Source of the DNA: Actinomyces sp.
Lineage (GTDB): Bacteria > Actinomycetota > Actinomycetes > Actinomycetales > Actinomycetaceae
Assembly: GCF_029851875.1 (NCBI RefSeq)
Contig: NZ_JARKVC010000023.1
Location: 124,001-188,000, forward strand
Length of the DNA stretch: 64,000 nt
Direction of reading: 5' to 3'
This document shows, one piece after another, positions 29,952-37,416 of the stretch (its first letter is position 1; each line of letters starts with the position of its first letter). The notes under the pieces are model-generated. The model did no database searches. It was not told where the DNA came from and worked only from the letters and a program-made list of their open reading frames with translations. Both the position numbers and the translations under genes were made by a program.

Positions 29952-31325
29952 TCATCCGATCTGGGTGAGAAGAGCGCGAGGGCTCTTGACGAGCATGGAG
30001 AAGGACGCCAGGAGCGTCGCGACGACGACCAGGACCCCTCCCACGACACCGATGCTGAGCAGATGGCTGGGCTCGATCGCTACCAGCACGCTGTCCACCG
30101 TCTTCTGCACCGTTGAGGTACGGAAGTCAGGCGCAAAGCTCTGCCCGCCCTGCAGACCCTGCAGCGCTGAGCGCGAGGCGCGCGAGACGACGCTGTTGCC
30201 CAGTGCCTGCGCCACGTACGGTGCGGCGAGGTAGGAGCCCCCGAGGGCCAGCCCAAAGATGAGCAGGTTCTCGGTGAGGTACTGAGCAAGGATGGTTGCC
30301 TTACCTACGCCGGTCGCAAGGAGGACTCCGGTCTCCTTGCGTCGTTCGCTGAGCCACAGGAAGAGGACGAGAGCCAGGGCGGCAACGCCAAAGAGGACCG
30401 TGCCGATGAAGATCGTGGTGAGGAGCTTGCTGACCGCGGCGATCGAGGCGGCAATTCCGGCAAACTCATCGGTCGCCTTGAGCATCTCGTAGCGCTGCCA
30501 GTCAATGGAGGTCTGACGCGCAGCAGCCATGACGGAGTCAAGCCTGTCAAGGTTCTTCACGTAGAAGGTGGCCTCGTGGTAGTACTCGTTCTCCACGCTG
30601 GTCGCGTTGAGCGTGCGGGCTGTGTCGAGATCCGTAAAGACGACGTTCTGGTAGAGGTCAGAGCGCAGGTAGGCGCGACCGTTTCCGTCACCGCTGAAGG
30701 TGCCCACGATCTCCGCGTCTACCGTGGCGGTGGAGTGAAAACGGTTCTCCTCGTCGTGCTGGTTGGCCCGCATCGAAAGCCTGTCACCGATCTTCAGGCC
30801 GTTCTTCTCCGCGAAGTCCTTGTGAACCAGGGCCTTGTGGTGGTCGTCCTCGGTGAGGTGACGTCCCTCGGCCAGAGTGAAGGTGCCAGCCCGGAAGGCC
30901 GCCGTGAGGTCTGAGCGGTTCACCGCATTGACAGGCACCGTGTTGCCGTACATCTCCTCCTCACGCTGAGAGTACTCCTGTGCGGCCCCCTGCAGCCGGA
31001 AGATCTCGGCGTTGAGGATGTCGGCCGTCGCGTTCATGCTCGCGACGTAGGACGACACTCCCGGCAGGGCAGAGAGGGTGTCGACCTGCTCGCGGGAGAC
31101 CGTTCCGCCGCCGCGAGGGGTTCCTGGGTTCGTCAGGAGGTTGTTGGTGATCTTGAAGCCTGTGAGCAGCTGTGAGCTGAGCTCTCCGGCCTGGGCTGCG
31201 ACGGACTGACGTACCGCCACGGTGGACAGCAGCAGTGTCGAGACTGTCAGCAGAACCAGCAGGACGGTCAGCGACTTCGCCACCTTGCGAGTCGTATGAA
31301 GCCACGCTCGTTGAACAAAAGACAT
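29952..31325 (-). CDS. FtsX-like ABC permease (first)
   Basis: 457 residues, four membrane helices in FtsX order: about 16-40, 288-318, 343-375 and 412-445. The extracellular domain of about 240 residues is between helices 1 and 2. ETGVLLATGVGKATIL is the characteristic cytoplasmic loop after helix 2. It is first gene of the three-gene transporter operon. The 160-nt region upstream shows a possible TAGTGT -10 but no certain promoter. Codon use is less GC-rich than the flanking housekeeping genes, in line with an accessory block. Confidence 0.88.
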   Translation of the reverse strand: MSFVQRAWLHTTRKVAKSLTVLLVLLTVSTLLLSTVAVRQSVAAQAGELSSQLLTGFKITNNLLTNPGTPRGGGTVSREQVDTLSALPGVSSYVASMNATADILNAEIFRLQGAAQEYSQREEEMYGNTVPVNAVNRSDLTAAFRAGTFTLAEGRHLTEDDHHKALVHKDFAEKNGLKIGDRLSMRANQHDEENRFHSTATVDAEIVGTFSGDGNGRAYLRSDLYQNVVFTDLDTARTLNATSVENEYYHEATFYVKNLDRLDSVMAAARQTSIDWQRYEMLKATDEFAGIAASIAAVSKLLTTIFIGTVLFGVAALALVLFLWLSERRKETGVLLATGVGKATILAQYLTENLLIFGLALGGSYLAAPYVAQALGNSVVSRASRSALQGLQGGQSFAPDFRTSTVQKTVDSVLVAIEPSHLLSIGVVGGVLVVVATLLASFSMLVKSPRALLTQIG

Positions 31326-31485
31326 GGGACGTGAAGATCCTTCACACTAGAGCACCATCGATCGGGCTCATTGTGTGCCTTGTGCCTGCGAGCTCCCTGT
31401 TAGCCGCCACCAAGATGCCGGAGAACCCAGGGACAGACCCAGGTGACGCACGTGCGTGCGCCACCATCGTGAGGGCGTCCGCGTC

Positions 31486-32496
31486 CTAGCTTCCCTGGAT
31501 CCGCCTCGCGCGCCCACGTCGTCGGGAAGCGAGCGCAGAGGCGCACACCGTGATGAGGATCGTCACCACGATGAGCCCCAGAGACACCGCGATCGAGGGC
31601 TCGGGAACGAGCTCCCAGTGCTCTCCCCCGTTGATGAAGGGCAGCTCGTTGGTACGCAGGGCGTGGTTGACCAGCTTGAAGCCGATGAAGCCCAGGATGA
31701 CGGCCAGACCGTAGGGCAGGTAGACCAGGCGCTCCAGCAGCCCGTCGATGAGGAAGAAGAGCTGACGCAGTCCCAGCAGGGAGAAGGCTGTGGCGCTGAA
31801 GACGAGGAAGGGCTCGGCGGTCAGCCCAAAGATCGCCGGGATGGAGTCGAAGGCGAACATGAGGTCGGCCGTCCCCAGGGCGAGGACGCACACGAGCAGC
31901 GGCGTGATCATGGTGCGCCCGCCGTGGCAGTGAAGGAGCTTGTTGCCCACGAAGCCCTCACTCACCGGGGCCACACGGCGTACCAGGCGCGTGAGGGCGT
32001 TGTCCACGTACTGCGAACCGTCCTCGTCCTCCTTGGGGTTGAGGGCCTCCACCACCTGCTTGAGGGCGGTGTAGAGGAGGAAGGCTCCGAAGAGGTAGAA
32101 CACCCAGCTGAAGCGGGCGATGAGCGTGGCCCCGGCCAGGATGAAGACCAGGCGCAGGACCAGGGCGATGACGATGCCCGCCAGCAGGGCCTTTTGCTGG
32201 AAGGGCCTGGGGACTCGGAAGGCACCGAGGATGAGGATGAAGACGAAGAGGTTGTCCACGCTCAGTGACCACTCGGTGAGCCAGCCGGCGTAGAACTGCC
32301 CCGCCCAGGTCCACCCCTCGGTCAGCCCCACCCCCAGCCCGTAGAGCGCCGCCAGGCAGATATAGCCCAGCGTCCAGCGCACGGCCTCGCTCATCGAGGG
32401 CGGGTGGGGGTTGCGGGCGTGGCCGATGAAGTCGACGGCGAGCAGAGCCAGGACGAGGCAGATCAGTACCGTCCAGGCGAGTGGGCCAACGGTCAT
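31486..32496 (-). CDS. TerC-family membrane protein (downstream copy)
   Basis: 336 residues with seven to nine membrane helices and the TerC signature WSLSVDNLFVFILILG (acidic metal site in helix 3). A second set, ALGTADLMFAFDSIPAIFGLT, carries the paired Asp motif. Close paralogue of the next gene (32513-33538), from which it is separated by 16 nt; they share most helices. TerC proteins are linked to manganese export, often feeding secreted metalloenzymes, or to tellurite resistance. It is a probable member of the same operon and is controlled by the same leader. Confidence 0.9.
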   Translation of the reverse strand: MTVGPLAWTVLICLVLALLAVDFIGHARNPHPPSMSEAVRWTLGYICLAALYGLGVGLTEGWTWAGQFYAGWLTEWSLSVDNLFVFILILGAFRVPRPFQQKALLAGIVIALVLRLVFILAGATLIARFSWVFYLFGAFLLYTALKQVVEALNPKEDEDGSQYVDNALTRLVRRVAPVSEGFVGNKLLHCHGGRTMITPLLVCVLALGTADLMFAFDSIPAIFGLTAEPFLVFSATAFSLLGLRQLFFLIDGLLERLVYLPYGLAVILGFIGFKLVNHALRTNELPFINGGEHWELVPEPSIAVSLGLIVVTILITVCASALASRRRGRARRIQGS

Positions 32497-32512
32497 GGAA
32501 GGAGGTCCTTCC

Positions 32513-33538
32513 TCAGGAGCGCGGCTGCTCCTGACCAGAGGTGGTCTCCTGGGAGGGTGCCGCGCGTCGGGAGGCCACGAGGGAGGCGAGCACGGTGATG
32601 ACGATGACGACGACGATGAAGCCCAGGGACGCGCCGATGGACGGCTCTGGGACGAGCTCCCAGGGCTGCCCGCCGTTGATGAAGGGTAGCTCGTTGGTGT
32701 GCAGGGCGTGGTTGACCAGCTTGAAGCCGATGAAGGCCAGGATCGCTGCCAGGCCGTAGTGCAGGTAGACCAGGCGGTCGAGCAGCCCGTCGATGAGGAA
32801 GTAGAGCTGGCGCAGGCCCAGCAGGGAGAAGGCGTTGGCCGCGAAGACGAGGTAGGGCTCGGACGTCAGGGAGTAGATCGCCGGGATCGAGTCGACGGCG
32901 AACATGACGTCCGCTGTACCGATGGCGATGATGCACAGCAGCATCGGGGTGATCATGGTGCGTCCGGCGTGACGGTGGATGACCTTGCCGCCCACGAAGC
33001 CGTCGGTCATGGGCACCACGCGCGAGACGAGCCGGACGAAGCCGCTGGGCTCGTACTCCTGCGTGTGGTCCTGCGGATCCTGGACGCCCTCGCGCGCCTG
33101 GGCCAAGGCGGTCCACAGCAGCCAGGCGCCGAAGAGGTAGAAGACCCAGGAGAAGTTCTCGATGAGGGCCGCGCCCAGCAGGATGAAGACCAGGCGCAGG
33201 GCCAGGGCGATGACGATGCCCGCCAGGAGGACCTCCTGCTGGTACTTCCGGGGTACCCGGAAGCTGGAGATCATGATGACGAAGACGAAGAGGTTGTCGA
33301 CGCTCAGCGCCTTCTCGGTGATGTAGCCAGCGAAGTACTCCTGGCCGTACTGACCTCCCCACACCCCCCACACGACGGCGCCGAAGACGACGGCCAGGGC
33401 GATGTAGCCCACCGACCACCAGGTGGCTTCCTTCAGGGTCGGCTCGTGCGGGGTGCGCACGTGCCCGACGATGTCGATGGTGATCATGGCGAGGATGATC
33501 GCGGCCAGCGCGATCCATCCCAGGGCGTGGACCTCCAC
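32513..33538 (-). CDS. TerC-family membrane protein (upstream copy)
   Basis: 341 residues, TerC family, same signatures as its neighbour: KALSVDNLFVFVIMIS and IGTADVMFAVDSIPAIYSLT. Acidic residues in the two membrane motifs (SVDN, AVDS) are the likely metal ligands. Starts at GTG 33538 with GGAGGAG 5-6 nt before it, but that ribosome site is buried in a 10-bp hairpin. The 180-nt leader is structured (see separate entries). A TAGACT box at 33721-33726 would place the transcript start near 33714. Manganese homeostasis is the best guess from family knowledge and from the leader. Confidence 0.9.
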   Translation of the reverse strand: MEVHALGWIALAAIILAMITIDIVGHVRTPHEPTLKEATWWSVGYIALAVVFGAVVWGVWGGQYGQEYFAGYITEKALSVDNLFVFVIMISSFRVPRKYQQEVLLAGIVIALALRLVFILLGAALIENFSWVFYLFGAWLLWTALAQAREGVQDPQDHTQEYEPSGFVRLVSRVVPMTDGFVGGKVIHRHAGRTMITPMLLCIIAIGTADVMFAVDSIPAIYSLTSEPYLVFAANAFSLLGLRQLYFLIDGLLDRLVYLHYGLAAILAFIGFKLVNHALHTNELPFINGGQPWELVPEPSIGASLGFIVVVIVITVLASLVASRRAAPSQETTSGQEQPRS

Positions 33539-33714
33539 GGTGCTCCTCCGGTACGGGACTGGTACCGGAGGTCTCCTCCCGCCAGGAAGGTTGCTGCTGG
33601 GCGCGGCACCTTCAGGGCCCGCGGCGCCGGGGGCCGGGCCAGGCTGCTGGCCTGTGCCGGTCCTCCGTGATGACGACGCCGTTGTTGGTGGGAGTACTCC
33701 CCTCCGTATGAACG
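33539..33714 (-). promoter_or_regulatory. structured TerC leader, possible yybP-ykoY manganese riboswitch
   Basis: From a predicted start near 33714 the RNA contains GGGGAGUACUCCC (a perfect palindrome at 33690-33701), GUCGUCAUCACGGAGG and long GC-rich stems, then the ribosome-site hairpin. A GGGGAGUA element near the 5' end of a TerC-gene leader fits the yybP-ykoY family, but the three-way junction was not modelled. Confidence 0.45.
33545..33571 (-). promoter_or_regulatory. hairpin sequestering the terC ribosome site
   Basis: Perfect 10-bp stem (arms 33545-33554 and 33562-33571, 7-nt loop). Its 3' arm contains the GGAGG of the ribosome-binding site, so folding would block translation. Confidence 0.75.
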
Positions 33715-33800
33715 TCGCTGAGTCTAGCCGACGACGGCGAGGCCTCCGAACGCCGTCGGCCTGCCTCGGCTGTGCCGTTGGGCACGCTGTCAGGGTGCGG

Positions 33801-35897
33801 TCAGGACGTCGCTCTCATGGCGCGCAGCTCCTTCTTCAGGTCCTGGATCTCGTCACGCAGGCGGGCCGCAAGCTCGAAGTGGAGGTCCTCGGCGGCGGCG
33901 TGCATCTGTCCGGTCAGCTCGTTGATGAGCTCGACCAGGTCCGACTCGGCGGCGCCAGCGAGCTTCTCGCGCACCGTCGCCTCGGCAGCCTTCTTGCGGC
34001 GCGTGGCCACCTGGCGGTCCTCGTGCCCGCGGTAGCCGCCGGCCAGCAGCTCCTCGGTGTCCACGTCCTCGCGCGCCAGCATGTCGGTGACGTCCGCGAT
34101 CTTCTTGCGCAGCGGCTGGGGGTCGATGCCGTGGGCGTCGTTGTAGGCCATCTGCTTGGTGCGGCGTCGCTCGGTCTCGTCGATCGCCTCGCGCATGGCC
34201 GGGGTGACCTTGTCCGCGTACATGTGGACCTCGCCGGAGACGTTGCGCGCCGCCCGCCCGATGGTCTGGATGAGGGAGGTCGACGAGCGCAGGAAGCCTT
34301 CCTTGTCCGCGTCCAGGATCGCTACGAGGGAGACCTCGGGCAGGTCCAGGCCCTCGCGCAGCAGGTTGATGCCCACTAGGACGTCAAACTGCCCCAGACG
34401 CAGCTCGCGCAGCAGCTCCACGCGTCGCAGGGTGTCGACGTCGGAGTGCAGGTACTCGACCTTGACCCCGCGGTCGGCGAGGTAGGTGGTCAGGTCCTCG
34501 GCCATGCGCTTGGTCAGCGTGGTCACCAGCACGCGCTCGTCCTTGTCGGTGCGCACGCGCACCTCCTCCAGCAGGTCGTCGATCTGACCCTGCGTGGGCT
34601 TGACGACGATCTTGGGGTCGACCAGCCCGGTGGGACGGATGATCTGCTCGACCACGCCGTCCGAGCGCTTCATCTCGTAGTCACCGGGGGTGGCGGACAG
34701 GTAGACGGTCTGGCCGACGCGCTCCTCGAACTCGGCAAAGGTCAGCGGCCGGTTGTCCAGGGCGCTGGGCAGGCGGAATCCGTGGTCGACCAGCGTGCGC
34801 TTGCGCGAGGCGTCACCCTCGTACATGGCCCCGATCTGCGGGACGGTGACGTGGGACTCGTCGATCACGAGGAGGAAGTCCTCGGGGAAGTAGTCGAGCA
34901 GCGTGTTGGGCGGGGTGCCCGGAGCGCGCCCGTCGATGTGCATCGAGTAGTTCTCCACGCCCGAGCAGGTGCCGATCTGGTTCAGCATCTCCAGGTCGTA
35001 GGTGGTGCGCATCCGCAGGCGCTGGGCCTCCAGGAGCCTGCCGTCGCGCTCCAGGACGGCGAGCCGGTCGGCGAGCTCGTCCTCGATGCCCTTGACGGCC
35101 CGGGCCAGGCGCTCGGGACCGGCCACGTAGTGGGAGGCGGGGAAGACGAAGACCTGGTCGACCGTGGAGATGACGTCACCGGTGACCGGGTGGAGGGTGG
35201 CCAGGGACTCGATCTCGTCCCCGAAGAGCTCGATGCGGATGGCGAGCTCCTCGTACATCGGGATGATCTCGACGGTGTCACCGCGCACCCGGAAGGTACC
35301 GCGGGTGAAGTCGATGTCGTTACGGGTGTACTGCATGCCCACGAAGCGTCGCAGCAGCTCGTCGCGGTCGATCTGCTCGCCCACGGCCAGCGGCGTCATG
35401 CGGTCGACGTACTCCTGGGGCGTGCCCAGGCCGTAGATGCAGGAGACTGAGGAGACCACGACGACGTCGCGCCGGGTGAGCAGGGAGTTGGTGGCGCTGT
35501 GGCGCAGGCGCTCGACCTCGTCGTTGATCGAGGAGTCCTTCTCGATGAAGGTGTCCGTCTGGGGAACGTAGGCCTCAGGCTGGTAGTAGTCGTAGTAGGA
35601 GACGAAGTACTCCACCGCGTTGTTCGGCAGCAGCTCGCGGAACTCCGCCGCCATCTGGGCGGCGAGCGTCTTGTTGGGCTCCAGGATGAGGGTGGGGCGC
35701 TGGACCTGCTCGACGAGCCAGGCGGTGGTGGCGGACTTGCCCGTTCCCGTGGCGCCCAGCAGGACGATGTCCTTCTCCCCGCCGCTCAGGCGCTCGGTGA
35801 GCTCAGCGATGGCGGCGGGCTGGTCGCCCGACGGCGTGTACGGGCTGATGACCTCGAAGGGCTTGTCGGCACGGCGCAGGTCGGTGACAGGACGCAT
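33801..35897 (-). CDS. uvrB: excinuclease ABC subunit B
   Basis: Helicase-like damage-verification subunit of excision repair. 698 residues, usual length. Motif [17 protein letters not shown], the beta-hairpin [25 protein letters not shown]-like VIDESHVT, motif [11 protein letters not shown] and the C-terminal UVR domain ([25 protein letters not shown]) are present. TAGGCT ends 7 nt before ATG 35897, so the message is probably leaderless. The first 26 codons and upstream 6 nt are copied 705 bp upstream at the start of a CDF-like gene, 18 nt separating that gene's stop from the uvrB start. Confidence 0.97.
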   Translation of the reverse strand: MRPVTDLRRADKPFEVISPYTPSGDQPAAIAELTERLSGGEKDIVLLGATGTGKSATTAWLVEQVQRPTLILEPNKTLAAQMAAEFRELLPNNAVEYFVSYYDYYQPEAYVPQTDTFIEKDSSINDEVERLRHSATNSLLTRRDVVVVSSVSCIYGLGTPQEYVDRMTPLAVGEQIDRDELLRRFVGMQYTRNDIDFTRGTFRVRGDTVEIIPMYEELAIRIELFGDEIESLATLHPVTGDVISTVDQVFVFPASHYVAGPERLARAVKGIEDELADRLAVLERDGRLLEAQRLRMRTTYDLEMLNQIGTCSGVENYSMHIDGRAPGTPPNTLLDYFPEDFLLVIDESHVTVPQIGAMYEGDASRKRTLVDHGFRLPSALDNRPLTFAEFEERVGQTVYLSATPGDYEMKRSDGVVEQIIRPTGLVDPKIVVKPTQGQIDDLLEEVRVRTDKDERVLVTTLTKRMAEDLTTYLADRGVKVEYLHSDVDTLRRVELLRELRLGQFDVLVGINLLREGLDLPEVSLVAILDADKEGFLRSSTSLIQTIGRAARNVSGEVHMYADKVTPAMREAIDETERRRTKQMAYNDAHGIDPQPLRKKIADVTDMLAREDVDTEELLAGGYRGHEDRQVATRRKKAAEATVREKLAGAAESDLVELINELTGQMHAAAEDLHFELAARLRDEIQDLKKELRAMRATS

Positions 35898-35903
35898 AGG
35901 CCA
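35820..35903 (-). repeat. 84-bp direct repeat, uvrB copy
   Basis: Aligns to 36525-36608 with 80 of 84 bases identical (offset 705). It covers the first 26 codons of uvrB and 6 nt upstream of the ATG. The four mismatches cluster in codons 14-16. Confidence 0.95.
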
Positions 35904-35904
35904 C

Positions 35905-35910
35905 AGCCTA
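35905..35910 (-). promoter_or_regulatory. -10 box of uvrB
   Basis: TAGGCT on the minus strand, 7 nt before ATG 35897. It lies just outside the 84-bp duplicated segment and within the 18-nt gap after the CDF-like gene. Confidence 0.5.
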
Positions 35911-35915
35911 GAGCC

Positions 35916-36602
35916 TCAGTCCTCGTCCAGCTCCAGGGCCGGGTCCTCGGCACGTGCCTGCTCCAGCACCTCTCGGGCGGCACGCAGGTTGACCACGGCC
36001 ATGAAGGAGCCCACGACGACGTCCGGCCACACGCTCGGGCGGGCGAGGGTGACGAGCCCCGCGGCCACCATGAGCAGGTTGGCGAGCACGTCGTTGCGGG
36101 CAGCGAGCCAGGCTCCACGCACCAGCGCTCCCCCACGGCCCCGCAGGCTGATCAGTGCCAGGGCGCTGGCAGCGTTGAGGACCAGCGCCAGCAGAGCCGT
36201 CCAGCTCAGCGCCTCGCCGTCGGGAGCGGCGCCGGTGGCCACCTTCCACACGGCTGTGGCCAAGGCGGCCAGGGCCGGCAGGAGGATGAGAGCGGCCAGC
36301 CAGGTGCTCGCCCTGCGCCGGCTGGAGACCGACCAGCCCAGCGCAGCGAGCACGAGGGCGTTGATGAGGACGTCCTCCAGGAAGTCAGCCGCGTCAGCCA
36401 GCAGCGAGGCCGAGCCGATGAGGGCAGCGACGGCGACCTCCGTGAGCAGGCCGGCGAGATTGAGGGCGACGACGAGGGCGACCACACGCCGGCTGCGTCG
36501 GTCCAGGCTCGAGCTGGTCAGGTCCTGGTCGCCCGACGGCGTGTACGGGCTGATGTCCTTGCTGGGCTTGTCGGCACGGCGCAGGTCGGTGACAGGACGC
36601 AT
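35916..36602 (-). CDS. CDF-like cation transporter with UvrB-derived N-terminus
   Basis: 228 residues. Residues 1-26 match the UvrB N-terminus at 23 of 26 positions ([13 protein letters not shown]...SPYTPSGDQ). From about residue 38 it reads as a half-size cation diffusion facilitator. Six helices are visible, with SASLLADAADFLEDVLIN in helix 2 and LAARNDVLANLL in helix 5; these hold the acidic residues where CDF proteins bind Zn/Cd/Co. There is no cytoplasmic C-terminal domain. No other ATG lies before the first helix, so the copied uvrB start must be used. TAGTCT ends 6 nt before the ATG. Substrate unknown. Confidence 0.8.
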   Translation of the reverse strand: MRPVTDLRRADKPSKDISPYTPSGDQDLTSSSLDRRSRRVVALVVALNLAGLLTEVAVAALIGSASLLADAADFLEDVLINALVLAALGWSVSSRRRASTWLAALILLPALAALATAVWKVATGAAPDGEALSWTALLALVLNAASALALISLRGRGGALVRGAWLAARNDVLANLLMVAAGLVTLARPSVWPDVVVGSFMAVVNLRAAREVLEQARAEDPALELDED

Positions 36603-36608
36603 AGGCCA
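36525..36608 (-). repeat. 84-bp direct repeat, CDF-gene copy
   Basis: Second copy of the uvrB 5' segment. Here it supplies the start codon and first 26 codons of the CDF-like gene. Confidence 0.95.
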
Positions 36609-36614
36609 AGACTA
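36609..36614 (-). promoter_or_regulatory. -10 box of the CDF-like gene
   Basis: TAGTCT on the minus strand, 6 nt before ATG 36602. It aligns with the uvrB -10 but lies just beyond the highly similar stretch. Confidence 0.4.
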
Positions 36615-36649
36615 CGAGACCGCGACCTGGCCCTGCAGGTCTCCACCAG

Positions 36650-36799
36650 TCACGGCAGACCGAGAAAGTCCTTGATCGACTGCAAGAGACGTGAGAGGTG
36701 GAGCTTCCACCCGGGTGTGCGCAGCTCGTCCTGCTTGGGCGGGAACGGAAAGGAGCGTTGTTCAAGCCCCTCGAAACGAGAGAAGAAATCGTCTGTCAT
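36650..36799 (-). CDS. small hypothetical protein
   Basis: 49 residues starting MTDDFFSRFEGLEQRSFPF and ending IKDFLGLP. I do not recognise it. It has no signal peptide or membrane helix, and the C-terminal half could form an amphipathic helix. It starts 16 nt past the DUF1643 stop on the same strand, so it is probably co-transcribed with it. A weak AGGTC site precedes the ATG; an upstream in-frame GTG/ATG would extend it into the DUF1643 gene. Confidence 0.45.
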   Translation of the reverse strand: MTDDFFSRFEGLEQRSFPFPPKQDELRTPGWKLHLSRLLQSIKDFLGLP

Positions 36800-36815
36800 G
36801 ACCTGACCTGCTTTC

Positions 36816-37295
36816 CTACCTTGACGGCCAGGCGACGGGCTTGGCGTCCTTGGGAAGGTAGAGCGGGTGCCGCGGGGCACCGTCCTTTGTCACCCCGAGC
36901 GCAAAGAGCTTATTCGCAGGCACCATGCGCCGGAGCTCGGCAACGCGTTCTGGACGGGCACCGGCTCCCCACGCGGCGATCACGGCCGGAGACTGGCCAA
37001 TGATCATCTGCAGCCAGTAGTCGTTCGAGGGGCCAACGGGATCTGAGGCCGCCCACAGATCGTCTGGGTTCTTGGAGCGAAGCGCGTAGAGGTTCACGAC
37101 GTCGATACCGCAGAAGCCCCAGTCTCGTGCGTAGCCCATGCAACGACGGATTGTCGCGTCGTCCTCTGAGGCGTCAGCCGTCGACGGGTTGAGCATGACG
37201 AAGACGACGTGCGGCCCGTCTCCCCACGAACGGGTGAGGCGGTAGCGATAACGCCTATCAGGTGACAGCTCTGCGGTCTTGAGGACAGCGCTCAT
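36816..37295 (-). CDS. DUF1643-domain protein
   Basis: 159 residues matching the DUF1643 pattern. The features are RYRLTRSWGDGPHVVFVMLN, then NPSTADASEDDATIRRC, the cluster DWGFCGIDVVNLYALRS, and late AAWGAGARPERV. Function of the domain is unknown; it is scattered in bacteria and phages. AAGGAG lies before ATG 37295. GC is lower than in neighbours. The promoter carries TTGACA and TAAACA with a G8 tract in between, so expression may vary by slippage. Confidence 0.85.
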   Translation of the reverse strand: MSAVLKTAELSPDRRYRYRLTRSWGDGPHVVFVMLNPSTADASEDDATIRRCMGYARDWGFCGIDVVNLYALRSKNPDDLWAASDPVGPSNDYWLQMIIGQSPAVIAAWGAGARPERVAELRRMVPANKLFALGVTKDGAPRHPLYLPKDAKPVAWPSR

Positions 37296-37344
37296 GTCAG
37301 GCTCCTTCGATGCGAGGTGAGGCTGGTGTCTGTCTTTACAGACT

Positions 37345-37371
37345 TGTTTACCCCCCCCACCCGCTTGTCAA
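37345..37371 (-). promoter_or_regulatory. promoter with poly-G spacer upstream of DUF1643 gene
   Basis: Consensus -35 TTGACA (37366-37371), 15-nt spacer including G8 on the minus strand (37351-37358), then TAAACA (37345-37350). The spacer is two short of the 17-nt optimum; two more G would make it optimal. Confidence 0.5.
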
Positions 37372-37416
37372 CCAGGGGGTGAGCAGTCGCCTGCCTCGTG
37401 CCCTGACCAGCACCTT

